Shown here one piece after another: positions 17,407 to 25,625 of a stretch of DNA of 64,000 nucleotides. The stretch comes from Planctomycetota bacterium. Its GTDB lineage: Bacteria; Planctomycetota; Phycisphaerae; Phycisphaerales; Phycisphaeraceae. Each line of letters starts with the position of its first letter. The first letter of the stretch is position 1. The DNA lies in contig CP066225.1 of the NCBI GenBank assembly GCA_016350165.1, positions 1,302,001 through 1,366,000 of the forward strand, written 5' to 3'. A program made the position numbers and the translations under genes. The notes below the pieces were generated by a model. The model was not told the DNA's origin, ran no database searches, and worked only from the letters and a program-made list of their open reading frames with translations.

Positions 17407-18177
17407 ATGACCATCACCACTCAAAATCAAATCCCTCAAGACTGGTTTGCCTCTTATTACTCAAGCGAGTACGCCGACTCCGTCAAGTCATCCCTCACTC
17501 CCGATCGTACTAAGCGAGAAATAGACTTTATTCTCAGCACCACCAACCTCCCACCACAATCCCACATCGCCGACCTCGGTTGTGGCCACGCTCGTCATAC
17601 CCTCCAACTTGCTGCACACAACCATTACCTCACCGCCATCGATCTCAACCCAAACTTCATAAACCAAGCCAAACAATCCGCCAAAGCATCTAATCTTCAG
17701 ATAGACTTCCACATCGCCGACATGCGCACTACCATCCCTCCATCCAAACCCTACAACCTCATCCTCTCACTCTTCAACTCCTTCGGCTTCTTCACCGACT
17801 CACAAAACCAATCCTTAATCATCGACTGGACAAAACACCTCTCCAAGGGCGGTTACTGGCTCATCGACATCTGGAATCGCGATGCACTCATCCGCAACTT
17901 TCAACCCTCCAGAGCGCACCAACCCAATTCAAATCTCACTGTCACCGAAGAAGCAACTCTCGACACTCTTGCAGGCCGCATCAACCGCCAATACACATAC
18001 AACTACTCCGATGGCCGCACCGCTACCTACCAAACATCCTTCCGCATTTACACCCCATCAGAAATCAAAACCATCCTCGAAGCTGCCAACCTAACCATCA
18101 TCAAAACCTTCGGCAACCTCACCGATCAACCCTACACGCTCGATTCACCACGACTCGTCGTCCTCGCCCAAAAATAA
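17407..18177 (+). CDS. class I SAM-dependent methyltransferase
   Basis: A 256-residue Rossmann-fold methyltransferase. Motif I is HIADLGCGHARHTLQLA near residues 52-68, the acidic end of strand 2 is TAIDLNPNFI, and IADMRT and LILSLFNSFGFF fit motifs II/III. KGGYWLIDIWN fits the post-core strand. The C-terminal half (RINRQYTYNYSDGRTATYQTSFRIYTPSEI...) resembles small-molecule methyltransferases of the Methyltransf_25/11 type, where a beta-rich lid precedes YTPSEI...LEAANL. The substrate cannot be inferred. It stands alone. Confidence 0.82.
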   Translation: MTITTQNQIPQDWFASYYSSEYADSVKSSLTPDRTKREIDFILSTTNLPPQSHIADLGCGHARHTLQLAAHNHYLTAIDLNPNFINQAKQSAKASNLQIDFHIADMRTTIPPSKPYNLILSLFNSFGFFTDSQNQSLIIDWTKHLSKGGYWLIDIWNRDALIRNFQPSRAHQPNSNLTVTEEATLDTLAGRINRQYTYNYSDGRTATYQTSFRIYTPSEIKTILEAANLTIIKTFGNLTDQPYTLDSPRLVVLAQK

Positions 18178-18302
18178 CAACCCAACCATCATCACCCCCA
18201 GCCCTCTACCCTTCCTCCGATAACTTTGACCAAAAATATATCTAGCATACACCGATAAAAACACGATACATTTAACTTAGGCAATCATAATCGGAGGCAA
18301 AC

Positions 18303-19412
18303 ATGCTTAGAAAACTTACCTGCAAGTGCGCGCTGTTGTCATGCGCAGCTGCATTGACCGTCAGCGCCCTTCATGCTGGACAACTCAAACAATACGACAT
18401 CGCAACACCATTCCCTCAAACGCGCGTCTACGTAACCAATGACAGCAACATCACTGTCCTTGGCAATAACTCTGAAAACGCGTACTACTGGACTCCCGAT
18501 TCAAGCTACACATACCTCGACCATCTCCCCGGCGGAAGTGACTCTACCTCCGCTCTCGCTGCATCAAGCGACAACTCCGTCATCGTCGGCAGCAGCGACA
18601 CCGCAAACGGAATCGAAGCATACGTCTGGACCCCAGACCAAGGCATGCAAAACCTCGGCATCCTCAGCGGTAGCAATCACTATAGCGGTGCCGAAGACGT
18701 TTCCGCCGACGGTAAAATCGTCACCGGCTGGTCCGACACCCCCAACGGCTACGAAGCTTTCTACTGGACACAACAACAAGGCATGGTTGGACTCGGCCAG
18801 TACTCACACAACGGTTCCCCCACACAAAGCGAAGCCTACTTCATCTCCGACGACGGCTCCACCATCACCGGCGCTCTTCACACATCAACCAACATCCTCA
18901 CGTTCCGCTGGACACAAGACACTGGCATCGTCGCATTAGATCGGCCTACAAATACCGACGTAATGATCGTACCCGATGCAATCAATGCCGACGGTAGCGT
19001 CATCGTCGGACACGCAGATTCAGGTTTCTTCCGCTGGACATCCACCGGCAACATCGACATCATCCCCGAACTTCAAGCCGAAGGCGTCTACATCACCGAC
19101 ATCTCCGCAGACGGCTCCAAATTCGTCGGCTACCACACCGTCAACGGAAAAAGCAAAGGCTTCATCTGGTCCGAATCACTCGGCTACAAAACCATTGAAG
19201 ATTTCATGATCCATGCAGGCCTCACTGACCAAGTGCAAGGCTGGGACTTGTTGGAAGTCAATGCGATCAGTGACGATGGTGTGTGGTCCTCCGGCCAAGG
19301 CCTCAACCCCAATGGCGAGTTCGTCACATGGGTAGCCAGAAACCCCGAACCTTCGACGTCTATGCTTCTATTAGGCATGGCGGGTCTCGGTATCCTTCGC
19401 CGCAAAAATTAA
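18303..19412 (+). CDS. PEP-CTERM sorted HAF-repeat extracellular protein
   Basis: A 369-residue exported protein. A signal peptide (MLRKLTCKCALLSCAAALTV, then SALHAGQ) is followed by about seven HAF-type repeats such as DNSVIVGSSDTANGIEAYVW, ADGKIVTGWSDTPNGYEAFYW and ADGSVIVGHADSGFFRW. These form a propeller-like surface domain. The C-terminus is NPEPSTSMLLLGMAGLGILR with a final basic RRKN: a PEP motif, membrane helix and Arg cluster recognised by exosortase/PEP-CTERM sorting. It is a relative of the frameshifted gene at 4611-5662. GGAGG lies eight bases before the ATG, and a strong terminator follows. The exact surface role is unknown. Confidence 0.9.
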   Translation: MLRKLTCKCALLSCAAALTVSALHAGQLKQYDIATPFPQTRVYVTNDSNITVLGNNSENAYYWTPDSSYTYLDHLPGGSDSTSALAASSDNSVIVGSSDTANGIEAYVWTPDQGMQNLGILSGSNHYSGAEDVSADGKIVTGWSDTPNGYEAFYWTQQQGMVGLGQYSHNGSPTQSEAYFISDDGSTITGALHTSTNILTFRWTQDTGIVALDRPTNTDVMIVPDAINADGSVIVGHADSGFFRWTSTGNIDIIPELQAEGVYITDISADGSKFVGYHTVNGKSKGFIWSESLGYKTIEDFMIHAGLTDQVQGWDLLEVNAISDDGVWSSGQGLNPNGEFVTWVARNPEPSTSMLLLGMAGLGILRRKN

Positions 19413-19440
19413 TGCTTCAAAGCAAAACCAACTTTTCACA

Positions 19441-19470
19441 AAACGCTGATTTCATAATCAGCGTTTTTTA
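19441..19470 (+). terminator. rho-independent terminator after the PEP-CTERM gene
   Basis: AACGCTGATT at 19442-19451 pairs perfectly with AATCAGCGTT at 19456-19465 across a 4-nt loop, followed by a T-tract. Confidence 0.92.
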
Positions 19471-19762
19471 CAGCGCGCACAAAAACGAGCATTGCTCGTA
19501 TGCGCCCATTTTCAAACCCGATCAAAACCGATCAAAACTGCTTCAAACTTCACCGTTTTTCATCGTTTCTATACAAAACTCCTTCAAAACGCCCTGCTTC
19601 TGACCATACCTCATTTTTACCAACAATTTTATCCCCAACCCGCAACTCGTCATCACCAAAACACTTAACGCAATCCATGTTCAGCGCGCATGAATTTCGT
19701 GCGCACAAAAGTTGTTAACAGTCCGTGTATAAACCTGTTGATATATTGGCTACGCGCGCATT
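19471..19762. other. intergenic region with GCGCGCA motifs and two DnaA-box-like sites
   Basis: A non-coding stretch between two convergent genes. It has GCGCGCACAAAAAC at 19473-19486, GCGCGCA at 19684-19690, GTGCGCACAAAA at 19699-19710 and CGCGCGCA at 19753-19760. It also holds TTATCCCCA at 19629-19637 and CGTGTATAA at 19724-19732, whose reverse complement is TTATACACG. Both are one or two mismatches from the DnaA box. No gene or RNA is recognised. Confidence 0.4.
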
Positions 19763-19796
19763 AAAAAACCGCCTCGTTAACAAAAACAAAGCGGTT
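19763..19796 (-). terminator. rho-independent terminator after argC
   Basis: On the minus strand AACCGC (19796-19791) and GCGGTT (19772-19767) form a stem with an 18-nt loop followed by six or more T. It is 32 bases past the argC stop. Confidence 0.7.
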
Positions 19797-19827
19797 CATA
19801 AATTTTCTTATTCGTGCTAATCAGCGC

Positions 19828-20868
19828 TTAGAGCAAACCCATTGTCTCAGGCAGATCGAACAGGATGTTCATGTTCTGCACCGCAGCACCACTCGCACCC
19901 TTCACCATGTTATCAATCGCACTGAACACAACGATCGTCTGCTTGTCACCCTGCTGCGTCAGCCGCACAGTCACATCACAAAAGTTCGTACCCTTAACGT
20001 GTTTAACGTTAGGCGTCTTCTCAAGCACTCGCACAAACGGCTCATTCTTGTACGTATCTTCAAACGCTTCAAAGAGTTCCGCCTCTGTCACATCATCCGT
20101 CGCAGGCTCCAGATAGATCGTTTCCAGAATCCCGCAATCCAAAGGCAGCAGGTGCGGTACGAACAATGCAGGCACGTCCTTACCCGCAACCCATCTGTAT
20201 GTCTGCTCAATTTCGCACTGGTGACGGTGTCCGCCAATCTTGCCGTAAGCAAAATAACTCTCATTCTGCTCTGGGTAATGCAAGTGTGGAGCCGCTTTAC
20301 GCCCTGCCCCAGTCACACCACTTGCCGCGTTAATCAAGATTCTGTCTAGCTTTACGAGACTGTGGCTAATCAATGGAGCAACACCTAGAGCTGCTGCACT
20401 TGGGTAGCAGCCTGGGTTTGCAACCAGATCTGCACCTTTGATTTTGTCACGGAACAATTCTGGGAGGCCGTAAACAGCGTTTTCGAGATTCTCTGGATCG
20501 CCGTGCGGTGTCTCATAGACTTCCTCGTACAACGACTGACTCTCCAAACGATAATCCGCTGAAAGGTCAATGACCTTCAGGCCAGCATTCAACAGCAGCG
20601 GTGCATACGCCATCGCAGCCCGGTGCGGCAGCGCCAAAAACGCTACATCGCACTCCTCAGCGATCTGTTCTGCATCAATCGGCCGGCACTGCGCGACATC
20701 ATCATCCAGACGCCCCATCAACTGTGGGAATTCATCGCGGATGTCCGGCAACTCGTCGCGGTGACTGGCGAGGTATACCAGTTCCGCTTCCGGGTGGCGG
20801 AGGAGGATATCGATCAGGTAAACGCCGGTGTAACCGGTCGGGCCAATAATTGCTGCTTTAACGCTCAT
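19828..20868 (-). CDS. argC: N-acetyl-gamma-glutamyl-phosphate reductase ArgC
   Basis: A 346-residue NADPH-dependent reductase that makes N-acetylglutamate 5-semialdehyde in arginine biosynthesis. The N-terminal nucleotide-binding motif is AAIIGPTGYTGVYLIDIL. The catalytic Cys154 is in VANPGCYPSAAALG. ASGVTGAGRKA, GGHRHQCEIEQ with the conserved His pair, and FVPHLLP are further signatures. Length is typical of type 1 ArgC. ATG at 20868 (MSVKAA) fits the family. A second ATG at 20889 would add seven polar residues, and neither has a strong ribosome binding site. No other arg gene is adjacent. Confidence 0.95.
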   Translation of the reverse strand: MSVKAAIIGPTGYTGVYLIDILLRHPEAELVYLASHRDELPDIRDEFPQLMGRLDDDVAQCRPIDAEQIAEECDVAFLALPHRAAMAYAPLLLNAGLKVIDLSADYRLESQSLYEEVYETPHGDPENLENAVYGLPELFRDKIKGADLVANPGCYPSAAALGVAPLISHSLVKLDRILINAASGVTGAGRKAAPHLHYPEQNESYFAYGKIGGHRHQCEIEQTYRWVAGKDVPALFVPHLLPLDCGILETIYLEPATDDVTEAELFEAFEDTYKNEPFVRVLEKTPNVKHVKGTNFCDVTVRLTQQGDKQTIVVFSAIDNMVKGASGAAVQNMNILFDLPETMGLL

Positions 20869-21225
20869 AGTGCTTCTATTGTTGTGCATTTGAGCTGGTT
20901 TTTCAAAGTCTGGTGCTTTAATGGGCTAAATATCCACCGAATCTGCAATGGTTTATGCGGATGAAGAGGGATTGAGAAGTGGGTCGGATCTGATTGTATT
21001 GGTTATACGGACTGTATGGTTTGGTGTTGACAGAATGGCAGTAGAATCGACAGTTTGGGTGAGTGTGTGACAGATGTGAGGTACTACAAAACCCGTAGAA
21101 AACAGCGTTTTTAGCTTAATAGACCTGGCATTGCAGTTGCGTAGTATTCTTTCAGACAAGCTGCTTAATAAGTATAAAAAGGCAGCACGGTCGGAAGAAA
21201 ATTGAATGTCTGAAAGGAGAAAATC
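20869..21225. other. intergenic region between divergent argC and hsp20
   Basis: About 357 bases carrying the promoters of two divergent genes. The last 25 bases hold a strong AAGGAG ribosome binding site for hsp20. I see no clear inverted repeat of the CIRCE or HrcA type. Confidence 0.4.
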
Positions 21226-21648
21226 ATGTTACCTTCCATCCGAAGAACATGGGAAACACCTCTGGACACGCTGAACCGCGAATTGAACAGATTCTTCGGT
21301 GAAGAGCATGATAAGATCCAGAGCTTCCCAGTGGACATCTATGAAAAAGACAACACGATCGTGATCGAAGCGGAATTGCCTGGCTTTAAGCGTGACGAAA
21401 TCGACGTAACGACAGAGCAAAATACGCTGACGATCAATGCGGAGCACAGTGAAGATAAAAGCAAGGAAGAAGGCGATAAAGATAAACGTCACATTAGCGA
21501 ACGTCGTTATCATACGATGTCCCGTTCGTTTGACTTCCCGGGTTCAGTGAATACTTCGAAAGTCGAAGCGCATTATGAACGTGGGATTTTGACGTTGAAG
21601 CTTCCAAAACGAAGTGAAGTTCATGCGCGCAAGATTGAAGTGCGCTAA
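21226..21648 (+). CDS. Hsp20/alpha-crystallin family small heat shock protein
   Basis: A 140-residue ATP-independent holdase chaperone that binds unfolding proteins in the cytoplasm. A short N-terminal arm (LPSIRRTWETPLDTLNREL) precedes the alpha-crystallin domain, residues about 38-130, with VDIYEKDNTIVIEAELPGFK, RYHTMSRSFDFPGSVN and the signature HYERGILTLKLPK (the A-x-x-x-G-[IV]-L type). The usual C-terminal I-x-I anchor is reduced to RKIEVR. AAGGAG lies 7 bases before the ATG. The gene has an unusually long, structured 3' region before its terminator. Confidence 0.93.
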   Translation: MLPSIRRTWETPLDTLNRELNRFFGEEHDKIQSFPVDIYEKDNTIVIEAELPGFKRDEIDVTTEQNTLTINAEHSEDKSKEEGDKDKRHISERRYHTMSRSFDFPGSVNTSKVEAHYERGILTLKLPKRSEVHARKIEVR

Positions 21649-21745
21649 ATCAATTTGGATCAGGTTCTAAAACATGGACGTTTTAGCGGCACGGGATATA
21701 TCTCATCCCAGTAGCCCCGGAGCCCCCGGAAGCCCGGTAGGGAAT

Positions 21746-21770
21746 TAGCTCTAACTAATGGTTAGTGCTA
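21746..21770 (+). other. stable hairpin in hsp20 3' region
   Basis: TAGC-T-CTAAC at 21746-21755 pairs with GTTAG-T-GCTA at 21761-21770: nine base pairs with one T-T mismatch and a TAATG loop. No T-tract follows. Confidence 0.5.
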
Positions 21771-21787
21771 CATAGAGATGAAATAAA

Positions 21788-21817
21788 ACCTCGCAGCGGA
21801 TGTGCGAGGTTTTTTTA
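21788..21817 (+). terminator. rho-independent terminator after hsp20
   Basis: ACCTCGCA at 21788-21795 pairs with TGCGAGGT at 21803-21810 over a 7-nt loop, followed by a run of T. Confidence 0.9.
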
Positions 21818-21859
21818 TATTTATTTAGGTTGCGATTAAGAGGAATGAGGGATGGGCAC

Positions 21860-21876
21860 GGCGAGCGTGGCTCGCC
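21860..21876. repeat. palindromic intergenic element GGCGAGC-GTG-GCTCGCC
   Basis: A 7-bp perfect inverted repeat with a 3-nt loop, followed by GGCTAAGTGG. It is a GC-rich element in a non-coding gap and looks like a dispersed REP-type palindrome. Confidence 0.6.
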
Positions 21877-21919
21877 GGCTAAGTGGCTTTCTGGAATTAC
21901 ACGGTTACTTGTAAAACCG

Positions 21920-21936
21920 GCGACCTGTCAGGTCGC
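21920..21936. repeat. palindromic intergenic element GCGACCT-GTC-AGGTCGC
   Basis: A 7-bp perfect inverted repeat with a 3-nt loop followed by GGCTACA. It has the same layout (7-3-7, then GGCTA) as the element 60 bases upstream, which suggests one repeat family. Confidence 0.6.
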
Positions 21937-21981
21937 GGCTACATTAGTTGGTGTAGGCACGTTGGTTCAACTAATCGAAGA

Positions 21982-22800
21982 TTAGACGGTAGTGGTTGGT
22001 AGAGCGAATTTTTCGATGGCTTCTGCGACGCCGTCTTGTTCGTTTGAAGAGACAACGTGATCGGCGGCTTGCTTTGTGTCGGGCCATGCGTTACCGACGG
22101 CGATACCGATGCCAGCCCATTTAATCATGCCTTCATCGTTTTGGGCGTCGCCGATGCACATGACGTTTTCACGTGGAATTTCATAATATCCAGCGAGATC
22201 ACGAACGGAGTGTTCTTTGTCTACAGACGGATCGACGATCTGAATGAGGTGTTCGTCGGACATGTGAATAGCGATTTGGTTGCCAAAGGAATCACGAACG
22301 GCAGTGTGTACTTTTTCGAGGCGATCAGTTGGCGCAAGGAGCATGAGTTTAGTGACGGGCTCCTCGAAGAGGTCGTCAAGGTGTGAGAGTTTGTCGGGGC
22401 TGAAGTGTTTTGAAGTTTCGATGGGGAGTGAATCATCAACGCGGTCGGTGTACCACTTGTCCATGACTTCGAGTGAGACGCAAACTTCTGAATCGACTTC
22501 GCGTGCAAGGTCAACGATGCTGCGAACGAAGGCGGGATCGAGGGGGAGGTGTTTGGTGAAAGTGTCGTTGTGTATGTCGTAGTGAGCGGCACCGTTGTAG
22601 TTGATTTGAATGGTGTCGAGCCCGAGGGTCTGATAGATGGATTTAACGGCACGAGGCGGGCGTGCTGATGCGATGACAACGATGATGCCAGATTCGATGG
22701 CTTGCTTGATCGCATTGATATTGCGATCGGAGACGGTTTTGTCATCACGAAGGAGTGTGCCATCGAGGTCAGTCGCGATCATTTTGATTGGAGCCGTCAT
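21982..22800 (-). CDS. Cof-type HAD superfamily (IIB) phosphatase
   Basis: A 272-residue HAD hydrolase that probably dephosphorylates sugar phosphates or similar small molecules. Motif I is IATDLDGTLLRDD with the nucleophile and acid/base Asp pair near residue 10, motif II is VVIASARPPRAV, and motifs III-IV are KEHSVRDLAG and VMCIGDAQNDEGMIKWAGIG. The large alpha/beta cap between motifs II and III marks the IIB (Cof/YidA) class. AVGNAWPDTKQAADHVVSSNEQDGVAEAIE is the usual C-terminal signature. The true substrate cannot be told. It stands alone between the palindrome region and the beta-helix gene terminator. Confidence 0.9.
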   Translation of the reverse strand: MTAPIKMIATDLDGTLLRDDKTVSDRNINAIKQAIESGIIVVIASARPPRAVKSIYQTLGLDTIQINYNGAAHYDIHNDTFTKHLPLDPAFVRSIVDLAREVDSEVCVSLEVMDKWYTDRVDDSLPIETSKHFSPDKLSHLDDLFEEPVTKLMLLAPTDRLEKVHTAVRDSFGNQIAIHMSDEHLIQIVDPSVDKEHSVRDLAGYYEIPRENVMCIGDAQNDEGMIKWAGIGIAVGNAWPDTKQAADHVVSSNEQDGVAEAIEKFALPTTTV

Positions 22801-22842
22801 GTATATTTGTATGCCTTTGCGTTGTTGAAAACATGTAGAGCG

Positions 22843-22876
22843 AAAAAAAGCGCAACACCCGAAGTGAATGTTGCGC
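22843..22876 (-). terminator. rho-independent terminator after the beta-helix gene
   Basis: On the minus strand GCGCAACA (22876-22869) pairs with TGTTGCGC (22857-22850) over an 11-nt loop, then seven T. Confidence 0.9.
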
Positions 22877-22929
22877 GGTTTGTAATATGCCCATTATATT
22901 TGAGGAAGCCCGTTATTCCAACAGTCGTT

Positions 22930-25278
22930 TTACTTCTTTAAATCTAGCGACATTTCTTGCTGATTGCGATAAATGACAGCTTTGAGAGGCGGTTTTGTAC
23001 GGCGATAGGTGCGGCGGAGGATGCCTGAGGAGTTGGTGGGTGTGCCGTTGATTGAGAGGATAACGTCACCTTCACGAAGACCGCACTTGTAGGCGAGCGA
23101 ATCTTTGGGAACTTCAATGGCCCACATACCACGCTCTGAATCGAGGCCGGTGGCGGAGATCTCGCCCATGCCACGGATGGGTTTGAAAATCGCATCCATC
23201 ACGTCAATGGCTGGGTCTTTCACTTGAAGGCTTGAAGGTGTTGGCCTGCCTGTGGGTACTTCAGGTACACGCGCGATTGCTTTGAGTGAAGGCTTTTGCA
23301 CGCCGAATTTGGTCATGTCAAAATTTTTGTAGCCGATTGTGAAAGCAGGTGAATTTTCTTTGACGGTGTAGTTGTGTGATTTTGGATCGACGAATAGTGG
23401 GTCGCCAAAAGCGCTGTCATCGCCGAAGCCGAAGTTCTGTGCGTCTTTGAGTGCTTTTTCATTTGGGAGTAAGTTTCGATGAACACGGTACGAACTTTCT
23501 TTTGGCTTAAGTCGGATGCGTTGGAATTGTTTTTGAAAGATGTTGCTATAGACGTTGTCGTTGCTATTGGCGAACCAGATGTGTGAGTGAAGGACACTGT
23601 TGACGAGGATGTTGTTGTAGACGGTGCGATTGAAACCTTCACGGAGTTTGAGGCCGCCTGAAAGGCAGAGGTTGTTGTAGATTTCATAGTTGGAGGAGCC
23701 GTCGTCGAGGTCGATGTCCCAACCATGATCGCAACGCCAACGTGAGTTTCGGATGGTTGTTGTTTCGATATCGTCGAGGCCGATGAGATCGGGGTAGCTG
23801 TTGATGCGACGAACCATTTCGTCGTACTTGGGATGCCAAAAGCGATCGCGTCCCCATGAGTTGAAGGAGCCATGGTCGCTGGTCATTTTTACGGTGTCGA
23901 AAACATCGCAGTATTCGATGAGGTGACCACCCCATGTGCCTTCGCTGACGTTGATGCCTGCACGTGGTACGTCGTAGATGGAGAGATGACGGGCGGTGAT
24001 ACGCGCGGCCATGGAAATCTGAAGTCCTGCAACTTGTTTTTCGACTGTGCCGAGGTCGTACATGAGGCAATCTTCGACGAGACAATCGGCTGGGTAGTTG
24101 TCAGATTGAGGGCCTAATTCGCGGCTGATCTGATCGACAGGGAGTTGTTCGTTGTAGTTAAAGAGTGGATTGCGAACAGCATCGGGTCGGCCTGCAAAGG
24201 TAACAGCGGAGGCGCCGATATCGTTGAAGCGTGAACCTTTGATGGTGACGTTACGCGCGTAGCCACTGGTGAAGACGGCGTTGCCGCCAAGATGCTGGAA
24301 GTTGCAATCAATGATGTTGATGTTGTGAACACCTTCCATGAAAATTGCGCCACCACGATGGATCATCCAGTCGGAACGAAGGAGGGGCTCGTTGGTTTTC
24401 ATGAATGTGCGAGCGGTGTGATTGAAGGTGATGCCTTGGATGGTGATGTTGGTGACTGGATTGTCGATGGAACCTTGAATATTGAAGATAGATTCGAGGC
24501 CTGTTGCATCTATGCGCGTATTAGAGAGGTCGGTATTTTTATCAGGGTAGATGTAGAGGGTGCGCGTATTGCGATCGAGGTACCATTCGTTAGGTGCATC
24601 GAGATCTTCGAAGATGCCTTCGACGAAGCGGTGTTGAGCGTGCATGCCACGAGGACGGTTGTTCATGTAGCCGCCTTTGAGGGTGAGTTTACCTTCAGCA
24701 TCGCGGCCGGTGATTTGCCAATGATTGCCACCCCAAGCAGCTCTGTGGAGTGCGTGTACATAAGCACCGGCAGGATTTTTCCAGCTTTTGGAGCGCTCCG
24801 GAGAGATGGCGTCAAAAGCGGTGCCGCCGTAGACAGGATTTGCTGGGTTGTAGTTTGGGTAACGCGCGATGTGCTGAAGTTTGCCATCGATGTAGAGTTG
24901 GTCGAAGGCGATTTTGTGAAGGTCGATATTGATGGGGAGTTGGGCTTGATAGATGCCGTCTTTGTATGGTTTGAAGTCGAGATTGAGGCGAATGCCAGCG
25001 GAGACGGTGACGGGCTTGTCGGAAGCGGCTTGGATGATGAGCCCTGAATGATCGGGGGTGAGTGAAATGGGAGAGGAGATGTAGTAATCGCCTGCTGGGA
25101 GGGAGATGCGTTTTTGACCTGCTTTGATTTTGGTTGCAATGATCTGGGAGAGGTCGACTGAGGAGGATTGAACTGTAACGATCGTTTGATTGCTCGCGGG
25201 GGAGTCAATATCTGCGTTCGTGGAGCTTGGGAGAGATGCTCCGAGGAGGACGAACGCCACACACATAGCACTGCGCAT
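22930..25278 (-). CDS. secreted right-handed beta-helix protein with C-terminal PDZ domain
   Basis: A 782-residue exported protein. A signal peptide (MRSAMCVAFVLLGASLPSST) leads into SLPAGDYYISSPISL, typical of the cap of polysaccharide-active beta-helix proteins. Parallel beta-helix rungs follow, rich in N-x-x-I/V patterns: NITIQGITFNHTARTF, NINIIDCNFQHLGGNAVF, NVTIKGSRFNDIGASAV and YEIYNNLCLSGG. The last 80 residues form a PDZ domain (SLAYKCGLREGDVILSINGT). The architecture suggests a periplasmic or surface polysaccharide lyase or hydrolase, but no catalytic residues could be assigned. ATG at 25278 has GAGGG seven bases upstream and starts the signal peptide; a frame extension to 25332 is unlikely. 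Confidence 0.85.
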   Translation of the reverse strand: MRSAMCVAFVLLGASLPSSTNADIDSPASNQTIVTVQSSSVDLSQIIATKIKAGQKRISLPAGDYYISSPISLTPDHSGLIIQAASDKPVTVSAGIRLNLDFKPYKDGIYQAQLPINIDLHKIAFDQLYIDGKLQHIARYPNYNPANPVYGGTAFDAISPERSKSWKNPAGAYVHALHRAAWGGNHWQITGRDAEGKLTLKGGYMNNRPRGMHAQHRFVEGIFEDLDAPNEWYLDRNTRTLYIYPDKNTDLSNTRIDATGLESIFNIQGSIDNPVTNITIQGITFNHTARTFMKTNEPLLRSDWMIHRGGAIFMEGVHNINIIDCNFQHLGGNAVFTSGYARNVTIKGSRFNDIGASAVTFAGRPDAVRNPLFNYNEQLPVDQISRELGPQSDNYPADCLVEDCLMYDLGTVEKQVAGLQISMAARITARHLSIYDVPRAGINVSEGTWGGHLIEYCDVFDTVKMTSDHGSFNSWGRDRFWHPKYDEMVRRINSYPDLIGLDDIETTTIRNSRWRCDHGWDIDLDDGSSNYEIYNNLCLSGGLKLREGFNRTVYNNILVNSVLHSHIWFANSNDNVYSNIFQKQFQRIRLKPKESSYRVHRNLLPNEKALKDAQNFGFGDDSAFGDPLFVDPKSHNYTVKENSPAFTIGYKNFDMTKFGVQKPSLKAIARVPEVPTGRPTPSSLQVKDPAIDVMDAIFKPIRGMGEISATGLDSERGMWAIEVPKDSLAYKCGLREGDVILSINGTPTNSSGILRRTYRRTKPPLKAVIYRNQQEMSLDLKK

Positions 25279-25625
25279 TGGAATACCCTCAAAAAAGTAG
25301 ATTGCTAAAGAACAGAAACACACGGCCAACATCCAGATCTGTCAGATCAATATAATCTCGGAAGTCACAATATGGAATATTTATTTTCAAATTATTTCAC
25401 GACTATCCATAATGTCTCATATTGTTTCAATGATTTGCTAAATGATGGCGTGATACAGCAAACACGATGCTAATTGGTGTAAGTGAAGTTAGAGTTGACG
25501 GTGTGACGAAGCTGAAGATGCGTGGCGGGGAATTTGTGATGCAGGAGTCGCTATGCTTAGATAGTGAAGATGGAATAATGGGCGGCGACGTGGCATTGGA
25601 TTGGTAATGAGTAAAGGATTTTGCT
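25279..25625. other. intergenic region between divergent genes
   Basis: About 347 bases upstream of both the beta-helix and amidohydrolase genes. It is AT-rich near 25370-25440. No repeat or RNA is recognised, though both promoters must lie here. Confidence 0.4.

Larger units (their letters stand above)
21649..21981. other. 3' region of hsp20 and intergenic palindromes
   Basis: About 330 bases without a gene. It contains a hairpin at 21746-21770, a terminator at 21788-21817 and two palindromes at 21860-21876 and 21920-21936. A short frame at 21800-21985 is made of these repeats and is not counted as a gene. Confidence 0.6.

Noticed and set aside
21800-21985. 61-codon plus-strand frame downstream of hsp20
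   Set aside because: It starts inside the terminator hairpin and is made of the two palindromic repeats.
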